From an uncultured Chitinophaga sp. (GTDB lineage: Bacteria > Bacteroidota > Bacteroidia > Cytophagales > Cyclobacteriaceae), in contig CABHOK010000003.1 in NCBI GenBank assembly GCA_902168205.1, positions 248,001 to 312,000 of the forward strand: DNA of 64,000 bases, written 5' to 3'. Positions 15,775 to 26,409 of this stretch are shown here, one piece after another. A program made the position numbers and the translations under genes. Within the stretch, counting starts at the first letter, position 1. Every line of letters starts with the position of its first letter. The notes beneath the pieces were generated by a model, which searched no databases, was not told the origin of the DNA, and worked only from the letters and a program-made list of their open reading frames with translations.

Positions 15775-18033
15775 TCAGGATTCTTTTTTAATCACCGGAA
15801 AGTATAGTTCGAAAGTAGCTCCGTTGGTGCTGCCGATAGCAACTATCTTTCCAAGATGATTCTCCATAACTTTTTTACAAATGGCTAGTCCGATGCCGGT
15901 GCCCTGAAAGTCATCGCTATGCAGACGTTGAAATACATCGAATATTTTTTCGTTGTGAGCGTTGCTGAACCCTATACCATTATCGGAGACGGTTACTTTG
16001 TTGTAGTGTATATTCTCAATCGTTACGTCAGCTGCCTTTATTTCAATTTCGGGTATATTGTCTTTTTTGGCGAACTTAAAACTGTTGTCGATGAGATTTA
16101 CAAATAGCTGCGCTAGCTGAAACGGTATACCTTTAACGGTTGGCAGGTTTAATACTTTGATGGAAGCTTTAGTTTCTTCCATGTCAGTTTCAAATTGTCG
16201 TGCTACATCTTGTACAACATCGTTGAGATTAACTTGTTTAAAAGCTTCATTCGGACTACTGATGTTCAGTTTCGAATATTCCAGCAAATCGGTAATCAGT
16301 TGTTGCATGCGAGTAGCAGACTTCTGCATTCTGCCCACGAAATCAAGAATCGTAGGAGACGCTTCGTTGCCGGAGCGAAGTATACGCGAAGCAAAGATCT
16401 GTATTTTTCGCAGCGGTTCTTTCAGGTCGTGTGTACCGATCCAGTTTATATTCGCTAACTCTTCATTTGCCTTTTTTAAACTATTGGTGAGCTGTATATA
16501 GCGTTTCTCTTCTTCCTTCAGGTACATGGAGTAAAATTGTCCCTGAAGCAAGTGTGCTAATTTAGCGGCAGCGTTCCGTTCGGGAGTTTTCCAATCTATA
16601 CTTAGATTTTTTACTTTCTCCTGCCACAGCTCGAACGACTTTCGCGGTGTTAATCGTGCACCCGGATCTTCGCTGTCTCCCTTCGTAGGATTACCTGCCC
16701 AATTTATCGTTGCATCCATTTCGGAGCGAAACCATATGATGCCATCCTTGTCGGTATTGCCTAAATTATGATATAAAATTCCGGATGCTATTCTTCCGTA
16801 TGCCAACGCAGGATGGAAATGTTGAGACAGTGCATCGGTTGAATAACTTCCGTCAGCCGACTGGCTGATGAGCCAGGGCAACAATTCTTTGATTTGTTCC
16901 AGTGTGGGCGTTGATCGCGACAGTGCAATGATGCCGTTACGAATTACAGCAACTCCGTTGGCGTTGGGTATATCTGCAATTCTGTGTAGTATATCGGGTT
17001 GTGCTAAGAAATTATCAGACTTCGCTATACTTTTTAACAAACGATCGAGTCGTACATCGAGTATACCTGCCAATTCGTTTTCAGCGGCCGACTCGCGCAC
17101 CGATATCTGTGAAGTCAGGAAGTGTCCCTGAAGCTGTGCTGCCAGCCGGGTATAGAACGGAACCTGCTTGGGCGCATAGTGGTGGCATGCAATCAGACCC
17201 CAGAGCTTCTTATTTTCAATCAGCGATATGGTGAGCGTTGCACCAACACCCATGTTCTTGAGATACTCGATGTGCAGAGGCGATACACTTCGAAGTATAG
17301 CATGGCTCATATCTAACTGTTGGGTACCGGCTCCATTATCAAGCGTGAGTACAGGCACCGGCATATAGTGCACATCAACAATAATGCGCAGCAGATTTTT
17401 CAGGTATAGCTCCCGCGCTTGAACCGGTATATCCGTGTGCGGATAATGATGGCCGAGAAAGCTTTGTATATCATCACGTTTACTTTCGGCAAACACTTCT
17501 CCATTGTAGTCTTTATCGAACCGATAGATCATAACACGGTCGTAACCGGTTATACTTCGTGTCTCATCGGCTATAGACTGACAAACTTCCTGCAGACTTT
17601 CGGCTTGCTGTATGTTACGTACAAATCGCTTGGTCTGGTTAAACTGATCCGTAACGGTAAGGCTGCCATCCGGGTATTGCTCAAACTCAAGGGTGTATAA
17701 ATCGTTTACCTTATGTGCTGTTACGTTGAACTCGGCACCGGTAATGGTACAGGCAAAGCTGGTGTCGAATAATTCGTTGGTAAGATAGTATTCCAGTCGT
17801 GTGCAGTCATCTGCCGAGAGAATATCACAAACCGGTTTGCCGAGTATAGATATAGCTTTCCGGTTCAGTATATCCATACAATTGGCACTGCAATAGCGTA
17901 CCCTATGCTGCGGACTTGAATCGACTGTAATTAAAAAGCCATGCGGTTGAATTGCACCGGGAATGTGAATAGGCTCCTGATCACAACTTTCTATTGACTG
18001 ATTTTCTTTGTTAACAATATCAACTACTCTCAT
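15775..18033 (-). CDS. bphP: bacteriophytochrome histidine kinase
   Basis: The 752-residue protein has the classical PAS-GAF-PHY-HisKA-HATPase order. C17 (SIESCDQEPIHIPGAIQPHG) is the expected biliverdin-binding cysteine. The GAF domain has DIPVQARELY and HCLRSVSPLHIEYL-like segments (here HAILRSVSPLHIEYL), and the PHY tongue has TPRKSFELW (PRxSF). The kinase H-box is THDLKEPLRKI with H535. The N-box NLIDNSFKF, DNGIGF and GTGIGLAICKKV follow. It senses red/far-red light and should phosphorylate the response regulator whose gene overlaps its own by 4 bases (ATGA at 18030-18033). Heme oxygenase is encoded next door. Confidence 0.96.
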   Translation of the reverse strand: MRVVDIVNKENQSIESCDQEPIHIPGAIQPHGFLITVDSSPQHRVRYCSANCMDILNRKAISILGKPVCDILSADDCTRLEYYLTNELFDTSFACTITGAEFNVTAHKVNDLYTLEFEQYPDGSLTVTDQFNQTKRFVRNIQQAESLQEVCQSIADETRSITGYDRVMIYRFDKDYNGEVFAESKRDDIQSFLGHHYPHTDIPVQARELYLKNLLRIIVDVHYMPVPVLTLDNGAGTQQLDMSHAILRSVSPLHIEYLKNMGVGATLTISLIENKKLWGLIACHHYAPKQVPFYTRLAAQLQGHFLTSQISVRESAAENELAGILDVRLDRLLKSIAKSDNFLAQPDILHRIADIPNANGVAVIRNGIIALSRSTPTLEQIKELLPWLISQSADGSYSTDALSQHFHPALAYGRIASGILYHNLGNTDKDGIIWFRSEMDATINWAGNPTKGDSEDPGARLTPRKSFELWQEKVKNLSIDWKTPERNAAAKLAHLLQGQFYSMYLKEEEKRYIQLTNSLKKANEELANINWIGTHDLKEPLRKIQIFASRILRSGNEASPTILDFVGRMQKSATRMQQLITDLLEYSKLNISSPNEAFKQVNLNDVVQDVARQFETDMEETKASIKVLNLPTVKGIPFQLAQLFVNLIDNSFKFAKKDNIPEIEIKAADVTIENIHYNKVTVSDNGIGFSNAHNEKIFDVFQRLHSDDFQGTGIGLAICKKVMENHLGKIVAIGSTNGATFELYFPVIKKES

Positions 18034-18443
18034 TTTACACTTTCAAACTCTTGAAGACAATTTTCGATAGCGATCTTCAGGTCAAGGAAGTCAGGAGGTT
18101 TAACAATATATTTGTTGGCTCCAAGTGAGTATGATTTGGATATAACATCTCTTGATTCCGAGGTCGAAAACATAACCACCGGTTTGTCTTTCAGTTGCTG
18201 ACTTGCTCTGATTTCTGCCAGGCACTCAAAGCCATTCTTCACCGGCATATTTATATCCAGGAATGTGATGTGTGGAATTATATTCTTCTCACTCAAAAGA
18301 TTAAAAAACTCTTCACCGTTTCCGGCCTTGTACAAAGTCAGTGCAGATGCAGAGGCGTCCTTGATTTCCTGAAATGCCTCACTGAATAACATCTGATCAT
18401 CAGAGTCGTCATCGACATAAAAGATATTAATGGGAGCGGGCAT
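18030..18443 (-). CDS. single-domain response regulator (Rcp1-like) partner of the phytochrome
   Basis: The 137-residue protein is a stand-alone receiver domain: acidic pocket DDD at 11-13, phosphoacceptor D63 in TFLDINMPVKNG, a FSTSES switch residue, and KYIVKPPDF with the conserved lysine. It has no output domain, so like cyanobacterial Rcp1 it probably passes the phosphate on or acts by protein contact. It is the first gene of the operon with bphP and overlaps it by 4 bases. Confidence 0.94.
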   Translation of the reverse strand: MPAPINIFYVDDDSDDQMLFSEAFQEIKDASASALTLYKAGNGEEFFNLLSEKNIIPHITFLDINMPVKNGFECLAEIRASQQLKDKPVVMFSTSESRDVISKSYSLGANKYIVKPPDFLDLKIAIENCLQEFESVK

Positions 18444-18690
18444 TTTTCTTTATAAATCTTTCTAACTACTTGAATTTTTTTAAAAGAATAAAACGATTTT
18501 TGATAAAAGGCATTGTGTATAGTCGCTGTTCGACTTGTGTTCATTTTCGTTGTTTCCAGGCACGTGAAATATACTATCGCGAAAAGTGTTTCGTATTTTC
18601 CACACTTCGTGTCTTTTTACTTTCTTGCTGTCTCATAGCATTGCTCATACGTGATAAAGCTATAGTAACCTACATTATTACGAAGTACTC

Positions 18691-19683
18691 ATGGTAAATA
18701 TTGTGCTCGTTCTCAGTTGCCTGGGCGTAGTGCAGGCGCTTCTTTTATGTGCGTACCTGTTTTCATTAAAGGATAAGAAGGCAAATATAGTACTGGCTTG
18801 TATGCTGCTGGCGCTTGTCATGGTGGTTGGTAAATCAGTTGCCAGCAACTACGTGATGGTAGCGCTGTGGCTACGCAACCTGGGCATTGCCGGAAAGTTA
18901 CTCACGGGGCCATTTCTCTGGCTTTATGGCAAAATACTTTTTGAGCGGAGAGATTTTTCGCAGCGCGACTTTATTCACATTATTCCATTTATACTCTATG
19001 CGTTGTTTTGCTGGGCTATTCCTAACGGTACTGATTTTACCTCGTACCTCATGGCTTCGCTGGTATTTGCACACCTGGCGGTATACCTGTTGTTTTGCTG
19101 GCGTTACATTCTCAATAACCTGCAAGGTGCCAGGTTGTTGCCGTGGTATCGGAATATAGTGTTGGGTGTTACCATCCTCTGGTTTTTGTACGTTGGCATT
19201 TTTGTAGGCGTTATTCCGGTATATATACTCGGGGCTGTCTTCTTTTCATTTCTCATCTATATATTCTCGTACCTGTTGCTGAAGCGACATGTGTTTAACC
19301 TGCAGAAATATACCAACACCGCGATGAGTACCGAAGCATCAGCTAATTTGTTGAAACATATAAAACAGTTATTCGAAGAAAAAGAGATCTATTTGGATAG
19401 CGCGATTTCTGTAAAGACCGTTGCCGAAGGTCTTGGTGTGAGTCCGCGCGAAGTGTCGCAGGTGATCAACGAAAGCGTGCAAATGAATTTTTCGGAGTTC
19501 GTGAATTATCATCGCATTGTAAAAGCCAAATCGCTGCTGGCCCATCCGGACTATTGGCAACAGAAGATCGAAAGCATTGCGTACGACTGTGGTTTCGGAA
19601 ACGTTACGTCATTCAACCTCGCTTTCAAAGCCGACACGGGACTGACGCCTTCGCAGTATCGAAATCAATTCAAAGTGGCCTGA
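18691..19683 (+). CDS. membrane-anchored AraC-type regulator
   Basis: The 330-residue protein has about seven membrane helices in residues 1-205, then an AraC/XylS DNA-binding domain (residues ~225-328). The domain has SVKTVAEGLGVSPREVSQVI as the first HTH and IESIAYDCGFGNVTSFNLAF with TGLTPSQYR as the second. This 7TM-AraC type is frequent in Bacteroidota and is thought to sense an external or membrane signal. The next gene, 90 bases downstream in the same direction, encodes an outer-membrane barrel that may be its target. Confidence 0.92.
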   Translation: MVNIVLVLSCLGVVQALLLCAYLFSLKDKKANIVLACMLLALVMVVGKSVASNYVMVALWLRNLGIAGKLLTGPFLWLYGKILFERRDFSQRDFIHIIPFILYALFCWAIPNGTDFTSYLMASLVFAHLAVYLLFCWRYILNNLQGARLLPWYRNIVLGVTILWFLYVGIFVGVIPVYILGAVFFSFLIYIFSYLLLKRHVFNLQKYTNTAMSTEASANLLKHIKQLFEEKEIYLDSAISVKTVAEGLGVSPREVSQVINESVQMNFSEFVNYHRIVKAKSLLAHPDYWQQKIESIAYDCGFGNVTSFNLAFKADTGLTPSQYRNQFKVA

Positions 19684-19773
19684 CTTTGTTCGAAACCAAC
19701 TTTTTTGCTTTAACAATCGCGATTATTAAAGACTTCTGACGTGATATACCGGATTCTTGCCAGAAAAAAAGAT

Positions 19774-22191
19774 ATGAATCTGGCAAACGTATATCAACCG
19801 TTTCGAAAAAAAGTACAACAAATTTTTGGGCTCGTGCCGGTGCTGCTGTCGCTGGCGGGTTACGCGCAAGACTTGCACAGCGTGAGCGGTAAAGTGCTGA
19901 GCCGGGATGGCGAGGTGCTGATGGGTAACGTGGTGGCGCTGTCGGTTAAGGACTCGAGTTTTCTGAAGGGCAACAGTTTTTTGGACGGCGATTTTGAACT
20001 GGCAGGTTTGGACAGGCGAGAGGTGTTGCTAAAATTGACCTCGCTGCAATTTAAGGACACCGTGTTTCGCGTGGTGTTTAACGAAAAGCAATCTGTACAA
20101 CTGGGGGTGATTGTGGTGAATGATGGGATGCGCGTGCTCGATGCTGTAGAAATTGTAGGTGAAGTTCCGTTGTTCAGCGCGCGGCCTGATGGCGTGCTGC
20201 AGGTAAATGTTGCCAACACGGTGCTGGCCACCAGCAACTCGGTGAACGAGATATTGACCCGAACTCCGCAGGTAACAATTGACGATGATGGTATATCTGT
20301 TTTTGGGAAAGGGCAAGCTATAATTTACCTGAACGGTAAGCGCATTACCAATGAACGACTCGCTGCCATTTCGGCCAGCCAGGTAAAGAGCATCGAAGTT
20401 ATTTCAAATCCCTCGGCTATATATGATGCCGAGGGCAAGGCAGTGATCAACATCATTACAAAAGATAATCTGCAGGATGGTTACCGGATATCCGCACAGC
20501 AACAAGTAACATGGTCAGACATGGCGGGTATTGCTTCGAGCTCTATTCTTAATTTTAACTACAAACGAAGAAAAGTAGATGTATCCGGTAATTATGATTT
20601 GAGACTGGGCAATGATGCCGAACTGCTCTATACTTCGCGTGTGCGGCCCGCGCAGGAGGATTACCTGCATTCGGATTTAATATGGGATTTTCAGCGTGAT
20701 TTCCGAAATGTATCGAAATATAGTCTGGGAGCATCGTACGATCTGAATGGAAAAGGCTACGCCTCGGTAGAGTATAACGGCTCATACGAACGTACGGATG
20801 ACCTGACCCGAAACCGGAATCACATTGTAACACTTGATGAAGATGGTTTATATACTTCGCGCGTTAGTCGTGACGGACTGATTCGCAATAATTCCGTTAC
20901 CGTAAATTTATTTACGATCATGGATAGTCTGGGATCGTCTTTCTTTATCGGTGGCCAATTATCAAAGTATACTGCAACCTTGCTCGATAATATGGATGAA
21001 GATAATGTAGTGAACAACGAGGAAGTTTCGCGTCTGCTGAAAAGCAACCAGAACAGTGACATCACCATTATAAACCCACAGACCGATTTTGTGAAAGTAT
21101 ATACCGGTGGTAACCGGTTAAGTATAGGTGCGAAGCTGAGCTATGCAAAAATCGAATCGCATCTCAGGTTTTACCGGGCTAATAATGAAAATGAATACGA
21201 GTTTGATCCCGTACGTTCAAATGATTTTGAATATGAAGAGACTGTACCCGCGGCCTATGTTCAGTATGATGGTTTGCTCGGTAAAACTATATCCTACGGA
21301 CTCGGTTTGCGTAGCGAGTGGACGCGGTATACCTTGAATACCACCGTTCAGGACAACGGTATGTTTCGTTCATCGTACATAAACGTTTTTCCGAATGCAC
21401 AGATGAGCATCGCGCTGGATAAGGTAAAGCTGCGTGCTGCCTATACCTCGCGCATTACGCGACCATCTTACCAGTCGTTAAGTCCGTCACTGATATACCA
21501 GGATGCTTTTACCTCCATTGAAGGAAACCCGGAACTACGCCCTGAAAAGACGCATGCATTTGAAATGGGCGCTGCGTTCCATGCATTTGATTTCAAGGTT
21601 GGGTATAATTATACAATTGATCCGATGAGTGGTGCTGCCCTGCGGGGTGATAACGACAAGAGCTATGTTCTGAAAAACCTGAACTTCAGAAGCGGCCATT
21701 TATACTTTGCAACGTTGTCGGCTTCGTTTAGCACATCGTGGCTTACCTCTACCAATACCGTAAGTGTGAGCTATAACAAGTTAACGGATGATCAGTATGG
21801 CTATAAACAGGTTGGTGTACGCCCGCAAATATATATTTACTCCAGCAACAAGATCAACGTTGGCAACATTGTTACCGTGAACTTGATCGGCTGGTACCTG
21901 GGAGAGAAGTATTACAGTTTACGTTACAATAAAAGCAGATCCATTGTGGCGGTGGGGGTTGAACGGGAGTTTCTTCACAAGGCAATCAAATGTACGCTTA
22001 CGGCAAACGATATATTTCATACCAACCATGCGGCCGGCACGTACGATGTGGGCGAGACCTTTGTTACCTACGACCGCCTGTATAACCTGAACTATTATCG
22101 CTTTGCCCTTACCTATACCTTTGGTCAGTTGAAAAAGATACAGTATAAAAGTAAATCTACAGGCGAGGCGGAGAATAGCAGGGTGCGGTAA
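19774..22191 (+). CDS. TonB-dependent-receptor-like outer-membrane beta-barrel protein
   Basis: I prefer the ATG at 19774, which gives a plausible signal peptide (MNLANVYQPFRKKV...LSLAGYAQ); an in-frame GTG at 19741 would add 11 residues. The mature part starts with a carboxypeptidase-regulatory-like beta sandwich (HSVSGKVLSRDGE). A plug domain with NSVNEILTRTPQVTIDDDGI and YDAEGKAVINIITKD follows, then a long barrel of the 'outer membrane beta-barrel family' (PF14905 type). The final strand ends FALTYTFGQLKK plus a charged tail. These proteins resemble TonB receptors; the substrate is unknown. The AraC gene just upstream may control it. Confidence 0.9.
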   Translation: MNLANVYQPFRKKVQQIFGLVPVLLSLAGYAQDLHSVSGKVLSRDGEVLMGNVVALSVKDSSFLKGNSFLDGDFELAGLDRREVLLKLTSLQFKDTVFRVVFNEKQSVQLGVIVVNDGMRVLDAVEIVGEVPLFSARPDGVLQVNVANTVLATSNSVNEILTRTPQVTIDDDGISVFGKGQAIIYLNGKRITNERLAAISASQVKSIEVISNPSAIYDAEGKAVINIITKDNLQDGYRISAQQQVTWSDMAGIASSSILNFNYKRRKVDVSGNYDLRLGNDAELLYTSRVRPAQEDYLHSDLIWDFQRDFRNVSKYSLGASYDLNGKGYASVEYNGSYERTDDLTRNRNHIVTLDEDGLYTSRVSRDGLIRNNSVTVNLFTIMDSLGSSFFIGGQLSKYTATLLDNMDEDNVVNNEEVSRLLKSNQNSDITIINPQTDFVKVYTGGNRLSIGAKLSYAKIESHLRFYRANNENEYEFDPVRSNDFEYEETVPAAYVQYDGLLGKTISYGLGLRSEWTRYTLNTTVQDNGMFRSSYINVFPNAQMSIALDKVKLRAAYTSRITRPSYQSLSPSLIYQDAFTSIEGNPELRPEKTHAFEMGAAFHAFDFKVGYNYTIDPMSGAALRGDNDKSYVLKNLNFRSGHLYFATLSASFSTSWLTSTNTVSVSYNKLTDDQYGYKQVGVRPQIYIYSSNKINVGNIVTVNLIGWYLGEKYYSLRYNKSRSIVAVGVEREFLHKAIKCTLTANDIFHTNHAAGTYDVGETFVTYDRLYNLNYYRFALTYTFGQLKKIQYKSKSTGEAENSRVR

Positions 22192-22290
22192 TGTTTTATA
22201 TGGACCATTGAATAATTATCTGCTGATAGCATTAGGAATACTGCCGGATATTTGTTAAGTTTTATATTGCAATGACCTATACAAACGAAC

Positions 22291-22737
22291 ATGAAGTCTG
22301 TTTTTGATACCACTACACGGGAGGAATTGGTAACAAGAATAAAATCCTTAACTCCGCAGAATAACGCACAATGGGGTAAAATGAATGCCTATCAAATGGT
22401 AAAGCATGGCACATTGCATGAAGATATGGTGTTGGGGAAGCTGAAGATCAACCGTGTTTTTATTGGACGTTTAATTAGCGGTATGCTGCTGAAGAAAGTA
22501 TTGAAAGATGATAAACCTTTCGGTAAGAATTCTCCCACAAGCTCATTGCTGAAAACTCTTAACGAGAACGGTGACATTGAACAACAGAAAAAAGAATGGA
22601 TAGACAGGCTTGAACAGTACGCCAGTTATACCGATCCTGATTTTATTCATCCCTTTTTCGGACCCATGACGAAAGATCAGATCGGATTCTTTGCCTATAA
22701 ACACGTAGATCATCATTTGAGACAATTTGGTGCATAA
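22291..22737 (+). CDS. DUF1569 (DinB-like) protein
   Basis: The 148-residue protein matches DUF1569, a helical-bundle family related to DinB/YfiT-type metal enzymes. It has AQWGKMNAYQMVKHGTLHED with a histidine pair near the front, and HPFFGPMTKDQIGFFAYKHV with DHHLRQFG at the end. The three His clusters are placed to bind a metal as in DinB-like thiol transferases. No substrate is known. It stands alone; the 200 bases after it contain no gene that I can support. Confidence 0.85.
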   Translation: MKSVFDTTTREELVTRIKSLTPQNNAQWGKMNAYQMVKHGTLHEDMVLGKLKINRVFIGRLISGMLLKKVLKDDKPFGKNSPTSSLLKTLNENGDIEQQKKEWIDRLEQYASYTDPDFIHPFFGPMTKDQIGFFAYKHVDHHLRQFGA

Positions 22738-22939
22738 AAAATTGTATGTTGCGAAACTTGCTGTATTAATTTAATATAGTGAACTGAAATTTATATAGTT
22801 ACCCTAAAGCACCAGCAGCATTAATATGAACAACGAAATATATCCCATCAGGAACCGAAGGGAACGTACGCGGATAGAGGTTGAAGAAAAGAAAGTTACC
22901 GGAAGGGGTTGATTTCGAATTTATTTTCGAACTTCAGGA

Positions 22940-25900
22940 GTGCAGTACATCGGAGCTATTTTATATTTATTGGCAAGGTACAGAGCAAACATTCTGCTTC
23001 TGATAATGGCATTGTTGCCAACGATGCACGGGTTGTGTCAGCAAAAGTCTTTGCCTCCTGTTTACGTATATAGTAATACATTTACAAGTGAACAGGGACT
23101 GTCGCAAAACAGTATTGCCTGCATAACTAAAGACCGCGATGATTTTATATGGATAGGTTCTGCTGACGGCCTTAATCGCTTCGATGGATATTCTTTTAAA
23201 CACTTCAGTCATTCAGATCAGGATTCAACAAGTCTTAGTAACGATGTAATCCGAAATCTTCTGGTAGATAGCAAGGGGCGTCTATGGGCAGGTACATATA
23301 GCGGCCTTAATCTCTACGACAGTGAAAAAGAAAACTTTCGACAGTTTCTGGCAAGTCGCGCAGATAAAAATACCATCAGCCAGAATACTATACTTTGCCT
23401 CCTGGAAGATCGGCATCATAATCTTTGGGCGGGCACGTATTGGGGCCTGAACAAAATAAACCTTGAGACATTTGAGATCACCCGGTACTTTTATCGTACC
23501 GATGGAACAGGGCTGTCTGACAACGCTGTGACTGCTTTGCTGGAAGACAGGAACGGAAAGATATGGGTGTGCACTGCCGGAGGAATTAACATCATCGGTG
23601 CAAAGGGTATAGAGACTACTATACGTCCGAGTACCGCACCCGATGGATTGACTTCCACGCTGCTCGTAAATGTAGTGCAGGATTCTACGGGCACTATATA
23701 TTTTGGTTCGAATGGAGGGGGGGTGTTGTGCCTGGAAAATGAAGAGGACCGGACGTTCGAGTACTTTGTTCATGTGGCGGATAAACCATCGCTGGGTTCC
23801 AATATTATATCCTCTATAGCCATCGATCGCAACGGTGTGCTTCTTGTTGGTACGGATGGTGCCGGGCTATACAGATATGAAGGTAACAACAGTTTTACAC
23901 AGATTCTCACGCGCGAAACCCGCATCCTCCACAAAGGAAGTTTACACGGTATTTATGTTGATGATCAGAATAATTACTGGGTAGGACTCTTTGGTGCGGG
24001 TGTCACGTTTATATCCGGGGCGCGGCCACGCTTTGAGCATTACCGGTACTTCGATGAGAATATGGAGAGTATCGGGAAGAATTCTGTGCTGGCCATTACA
24101 GAAGATCATGATCATAAAATATGGATTGGAACGGATGGTGCAGGGTTGTATAAATTTGATCCGGTTACAAAGCAGTTTACACCATATTTACATTCTCCAA
24201 AAAATAAAAACAGCATCAGTACCAACGTGGCCAAGTCGCTGCTGGTAGATAGCAGGAATAACCTATATATAGGCACGTTTGCCGGGGGGCTGAATTATTT
24301 CAATACCAAGTCAAAAACATTTTCGCGATACCTGCATATACCCGGAGATACAACAAGCATCAGTACCAATCACGTATGGTCACTTCTGGAAGATGATAAT
24401 AGGATATATGTAGGGCAGTTGGGCGGACTCGATGAGTTTCTTCCGGAAAGCAAAGTGTTTAACAAGCTCGTTATAACAGGCAGCAATACTGTAACCACAC
24501 AAACGGCATCGGTTTTTTGTATACGTAGAGACCGGCAAGGGTATATATGGATGGGAACGCGCCTCGCAGGTATTCATCGGTATGATCCTCGTACACGTAC
24601 ATTCAAGTCTTTTCTGAATATACCAGGCGACTCACTGAGTATGCCTACAAACGAGATTATCGCATTTTCGCTTGATGCCCAGGGTAAACTTCTTGTAGGC
24701 ACCGATAACAAAGGTTTGCTACGGTTTGACCCGGAAACACTTACCTATACGCAGCTTCTTCCAGACTTTCGCGAACGGAATATAACTTCTGTCCTGGAAG
24801 ACGATTCTCATAATTTGTGGTTTACAACTTTCGATGGTCTTCACCGGTATGACCCGAAAACAGATAAAGTTTTCGACTTTACGGTTGCTGATGGATTGCA
24901 GGGCGTACAATATAACGAAGATGCAAAATTTAAAAGTTCAGCGGGTGATTACTACTTTGGCGGTACAAACGGTCTCAACGTTTTTCGTCCTGAAAAAGTA
25001 TTGGAAGATCACAGCAAGCCTCGCGTTGTCTTTACAAAGCTCAGCCTCTTCCACGATGCCGTGCAAATGAATGATAAAACGAAGCTGCTCACCAAGAGTA
25101 TATCCAAGTTAAAAACGATTACGTTTCAACCGGATCAAAATGTATTCTCGATCGAGTTTGCCTGTCTCGAATATAAATTCCCCAAGAAGAATAAATATCG
25201 TTACTACCTGGAAGGCTTCGATAATGGCTGGAACAATATAAATGAAAGCCGGATTGCAACCTATACCAATTTGCCGCCGGGCGGATATACCTTAAAAGTA
25301 AGTGCTACCAATGGTGACGGCTATTGGAATGATGAGGCTGCAAGCATCGAGATTATTGTTATACCTCGCTGGCACCAACGGTTGGGCGTGAAGGTTGCGT
25401 TAGCGGTGCTGCTGGTTGTGTTCACCATGGTAATTATACACATCCGTACAAATTTTCTGTTTCAGCAAAAACGAAAACTGGAGCACCTGGTAACGTTGCG
25501 TACACAGGTGGTAGAGTCGCAGAAAGAAGAGATCAAGGACAAGAACGAAAAACTGGAACAAGCGTACGAAGAAGTAAACTCCGTGAATGAAGAACTGCAG
25601 CGTGTTAACACAAATCTTGAAAAGCTTGTTGAGAACCGTACAGAAGAATTGAAACTCACCATCAAGCAGCTGATTGAGACAGATAAAGGGCTTGATACAT
25701 TTTTATATAGGTCCAGTCATGACTTGCGCGGTCCTATAACATCCTTGCTTGGTTTGGCACGTTTGGCTAAAATGCAGAACCAGCAAACAGATTTAGATAA
25801 TTACTTTGCTAATATAGAAGGTACAGCAGGTCGCATGTTACGACTTCTCGGCAGGTTAAGCGATACCGGCTCGCTCTTCCGCACCAAACGTAACATAGAG

Positions 25901-26377
25901 ATCATTCACGCAGATGAATTTATTCAAACCCTGCGAAGCCAGATCAATAGTTTAAATACCAATAACGCAGTACACGTAGAAATTGAGAACAAAATAGGAG
26001 TATCCTTCGAAGGCGATTCGGTTTTGTTGAATCATATCGTTATTAACCTGATGGAGAACAGTATTATCTTCAGAAAGGAAAGCGAGCCGTTTGTGAAATG
26101 TATATTGAGCCAGGAAAATCAACAGTTGGTTCTCCAGGTAATTGATAATGGGATCGGTATACCGGAGGAATTGCGCGACCGTATATTCGATATGTTCTAC
26201 CGTGGTTCCGAGAAATCGATAGGCAATGGATTAGGACTATTTATCACCAAGAAAGCGCTCGAAATACTGGGTGGCACGATCGAGATCGAAAGTGAACGAC
26301 ATAAGTATACCACCGTCACCGTTCGTATACCCCTCAATTATACCGATATACCTTCTGCGGTAAATTCTGCTTCATGA
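22940..26377 (+). CDS. two-component sensor kinase with Reg_prop beta-propeller and Y_Y_Y domain
   Basis: The protein is up to 1145 residues. A signal peptide or anchor (LARYRANILLLIMALLPTMH) precedes about 14 propeller repeats of the type G-L-[ND]-R-F/Y-D...I-x-x-L-x-E-D (residues ~45-690). A Y_Y_Y domain (~745-810, YRYYLEGFDNGWNNI) and a TM helix (~820-840) follow, then a coiled coil. The kinase core has the H-box YRSSHDLRGPITSLLGLARL, N-box LMENSIIF, DNGIGIPEEL and NGLGLFITKKAL. There is no receiver or HTH output, so it is not a full hybrid (HTCS) protein. The GTG at 22940 sits inside an AGGAG; a TTG at 22970 would give a cleaner signal peptide. It is convergent with the YfiR/TonB-receptor pair, which could feed its signal. 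Confidence 0.93.
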   Translation: MQYIGAILYLLARYRANILLLIMALLPTMHGLCQQKSLPPVYVYSNTFTSEQGLSQNSIACITKDRDDFIWIGSADGLNRFDGYSFKHFSHSDQDSTSLSNDVIRNLLVDSKGRLWAGTYSGLNLYDSEKENFRQFLASRADKNTISQNTILCLLEDRHHNLWAGTYWGLNKINLETFEITRYFYRTDGTGLSDNAVTALLEDRNGKIWVCTAGGINIIGAKGIETTIRPSTAPDGLTSTLLVNVVQDSTGTIYFGSNGGGVLCLENEEDRTFEYFVHVADKPSLGSNIISSIAIDRNGVLLVGTDGAGLYRYEGNNSFTQILTRETRILHKGSLHGIYVDDQNNYWVGLFGAGVTFISGARPRFEHYRYFDENMESIGKNSVLAITEDHDHKIWIGTDGAGLYKFDPVTKQFTPYLHSPKNKNSISTNVAKSLLVDSRNNLYIGTFAGGLNYFNTKSKTFSRYLHIPGDTTSISTNHVWSLLEDDNRIYVGQLGGLDEFLPESKVFNKLVITGSNTVTTQTASVFCIRRDRQGYIWMGTRLAGIHRYDPRTRTFKSFLNIPGDSLSMPTNEIIAFSLDAQGKLLVGTDNKGLLRFDPETLTYTQLLPDFRERNITSVLEDDSHNLWFTTFDGLHRYDPKTDKVFDFTVADGLQGVQYNEDAKFKSSAGDYYFGGTNGLNVFRPEKVLEDHSKPRVVFTKLSLFHDAVQMNDKTKLLTKSISKLKTITFQPDQNVFSIEFACLEYKFPKKNKYRYYLEGFDNGWNNINESRIATYTNLPPGGYTLKVSATNGDGYWNDEAASIEIIVIPRWHQRLGVKVALAVLLVVFTMVIIHIRTNFLFQQKRKLEHLVTLRTQVVESQKEEIKDKNEKLEQAYEEVNSVNEELQRVNTNLEKLVENRTEELKLTIKQLIETDKGLDTFLYRSSHDLRGPITSLLGLARLAKMQNQQTDLDNYFANIEGTAGRMLRLLGRLSDTGSLFRTKRNIEIIHADEFIQTLRSQINSLNTNNAVHVEIENKIGVSFEGDSVLLNHIVINLMENSIIFRKESEPFVKCILSQENQQLVLQVIDNGIGIPEELRDRIFDMFYRGSEKSIGNGLGLFITKKALEILGGTIEIESERHKYTTVTVRIPLNYTDIPSAVNSAS

Positions 26378-26409
26378 CAGCTTGAAGAAGGGTAACATTC
26401 CATAAAAAG

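Noticed and set aside
22800-22930. minus-strand stretch reading PSVPDGIYFVV, like a T9SS sorting-tail fragment, and a 28-codon plus-strand ORF
   Set aside because: Too short, the frame has an upstream stop and the expected conserved NPF/Pro residues are missing; not enough to call a remnant.
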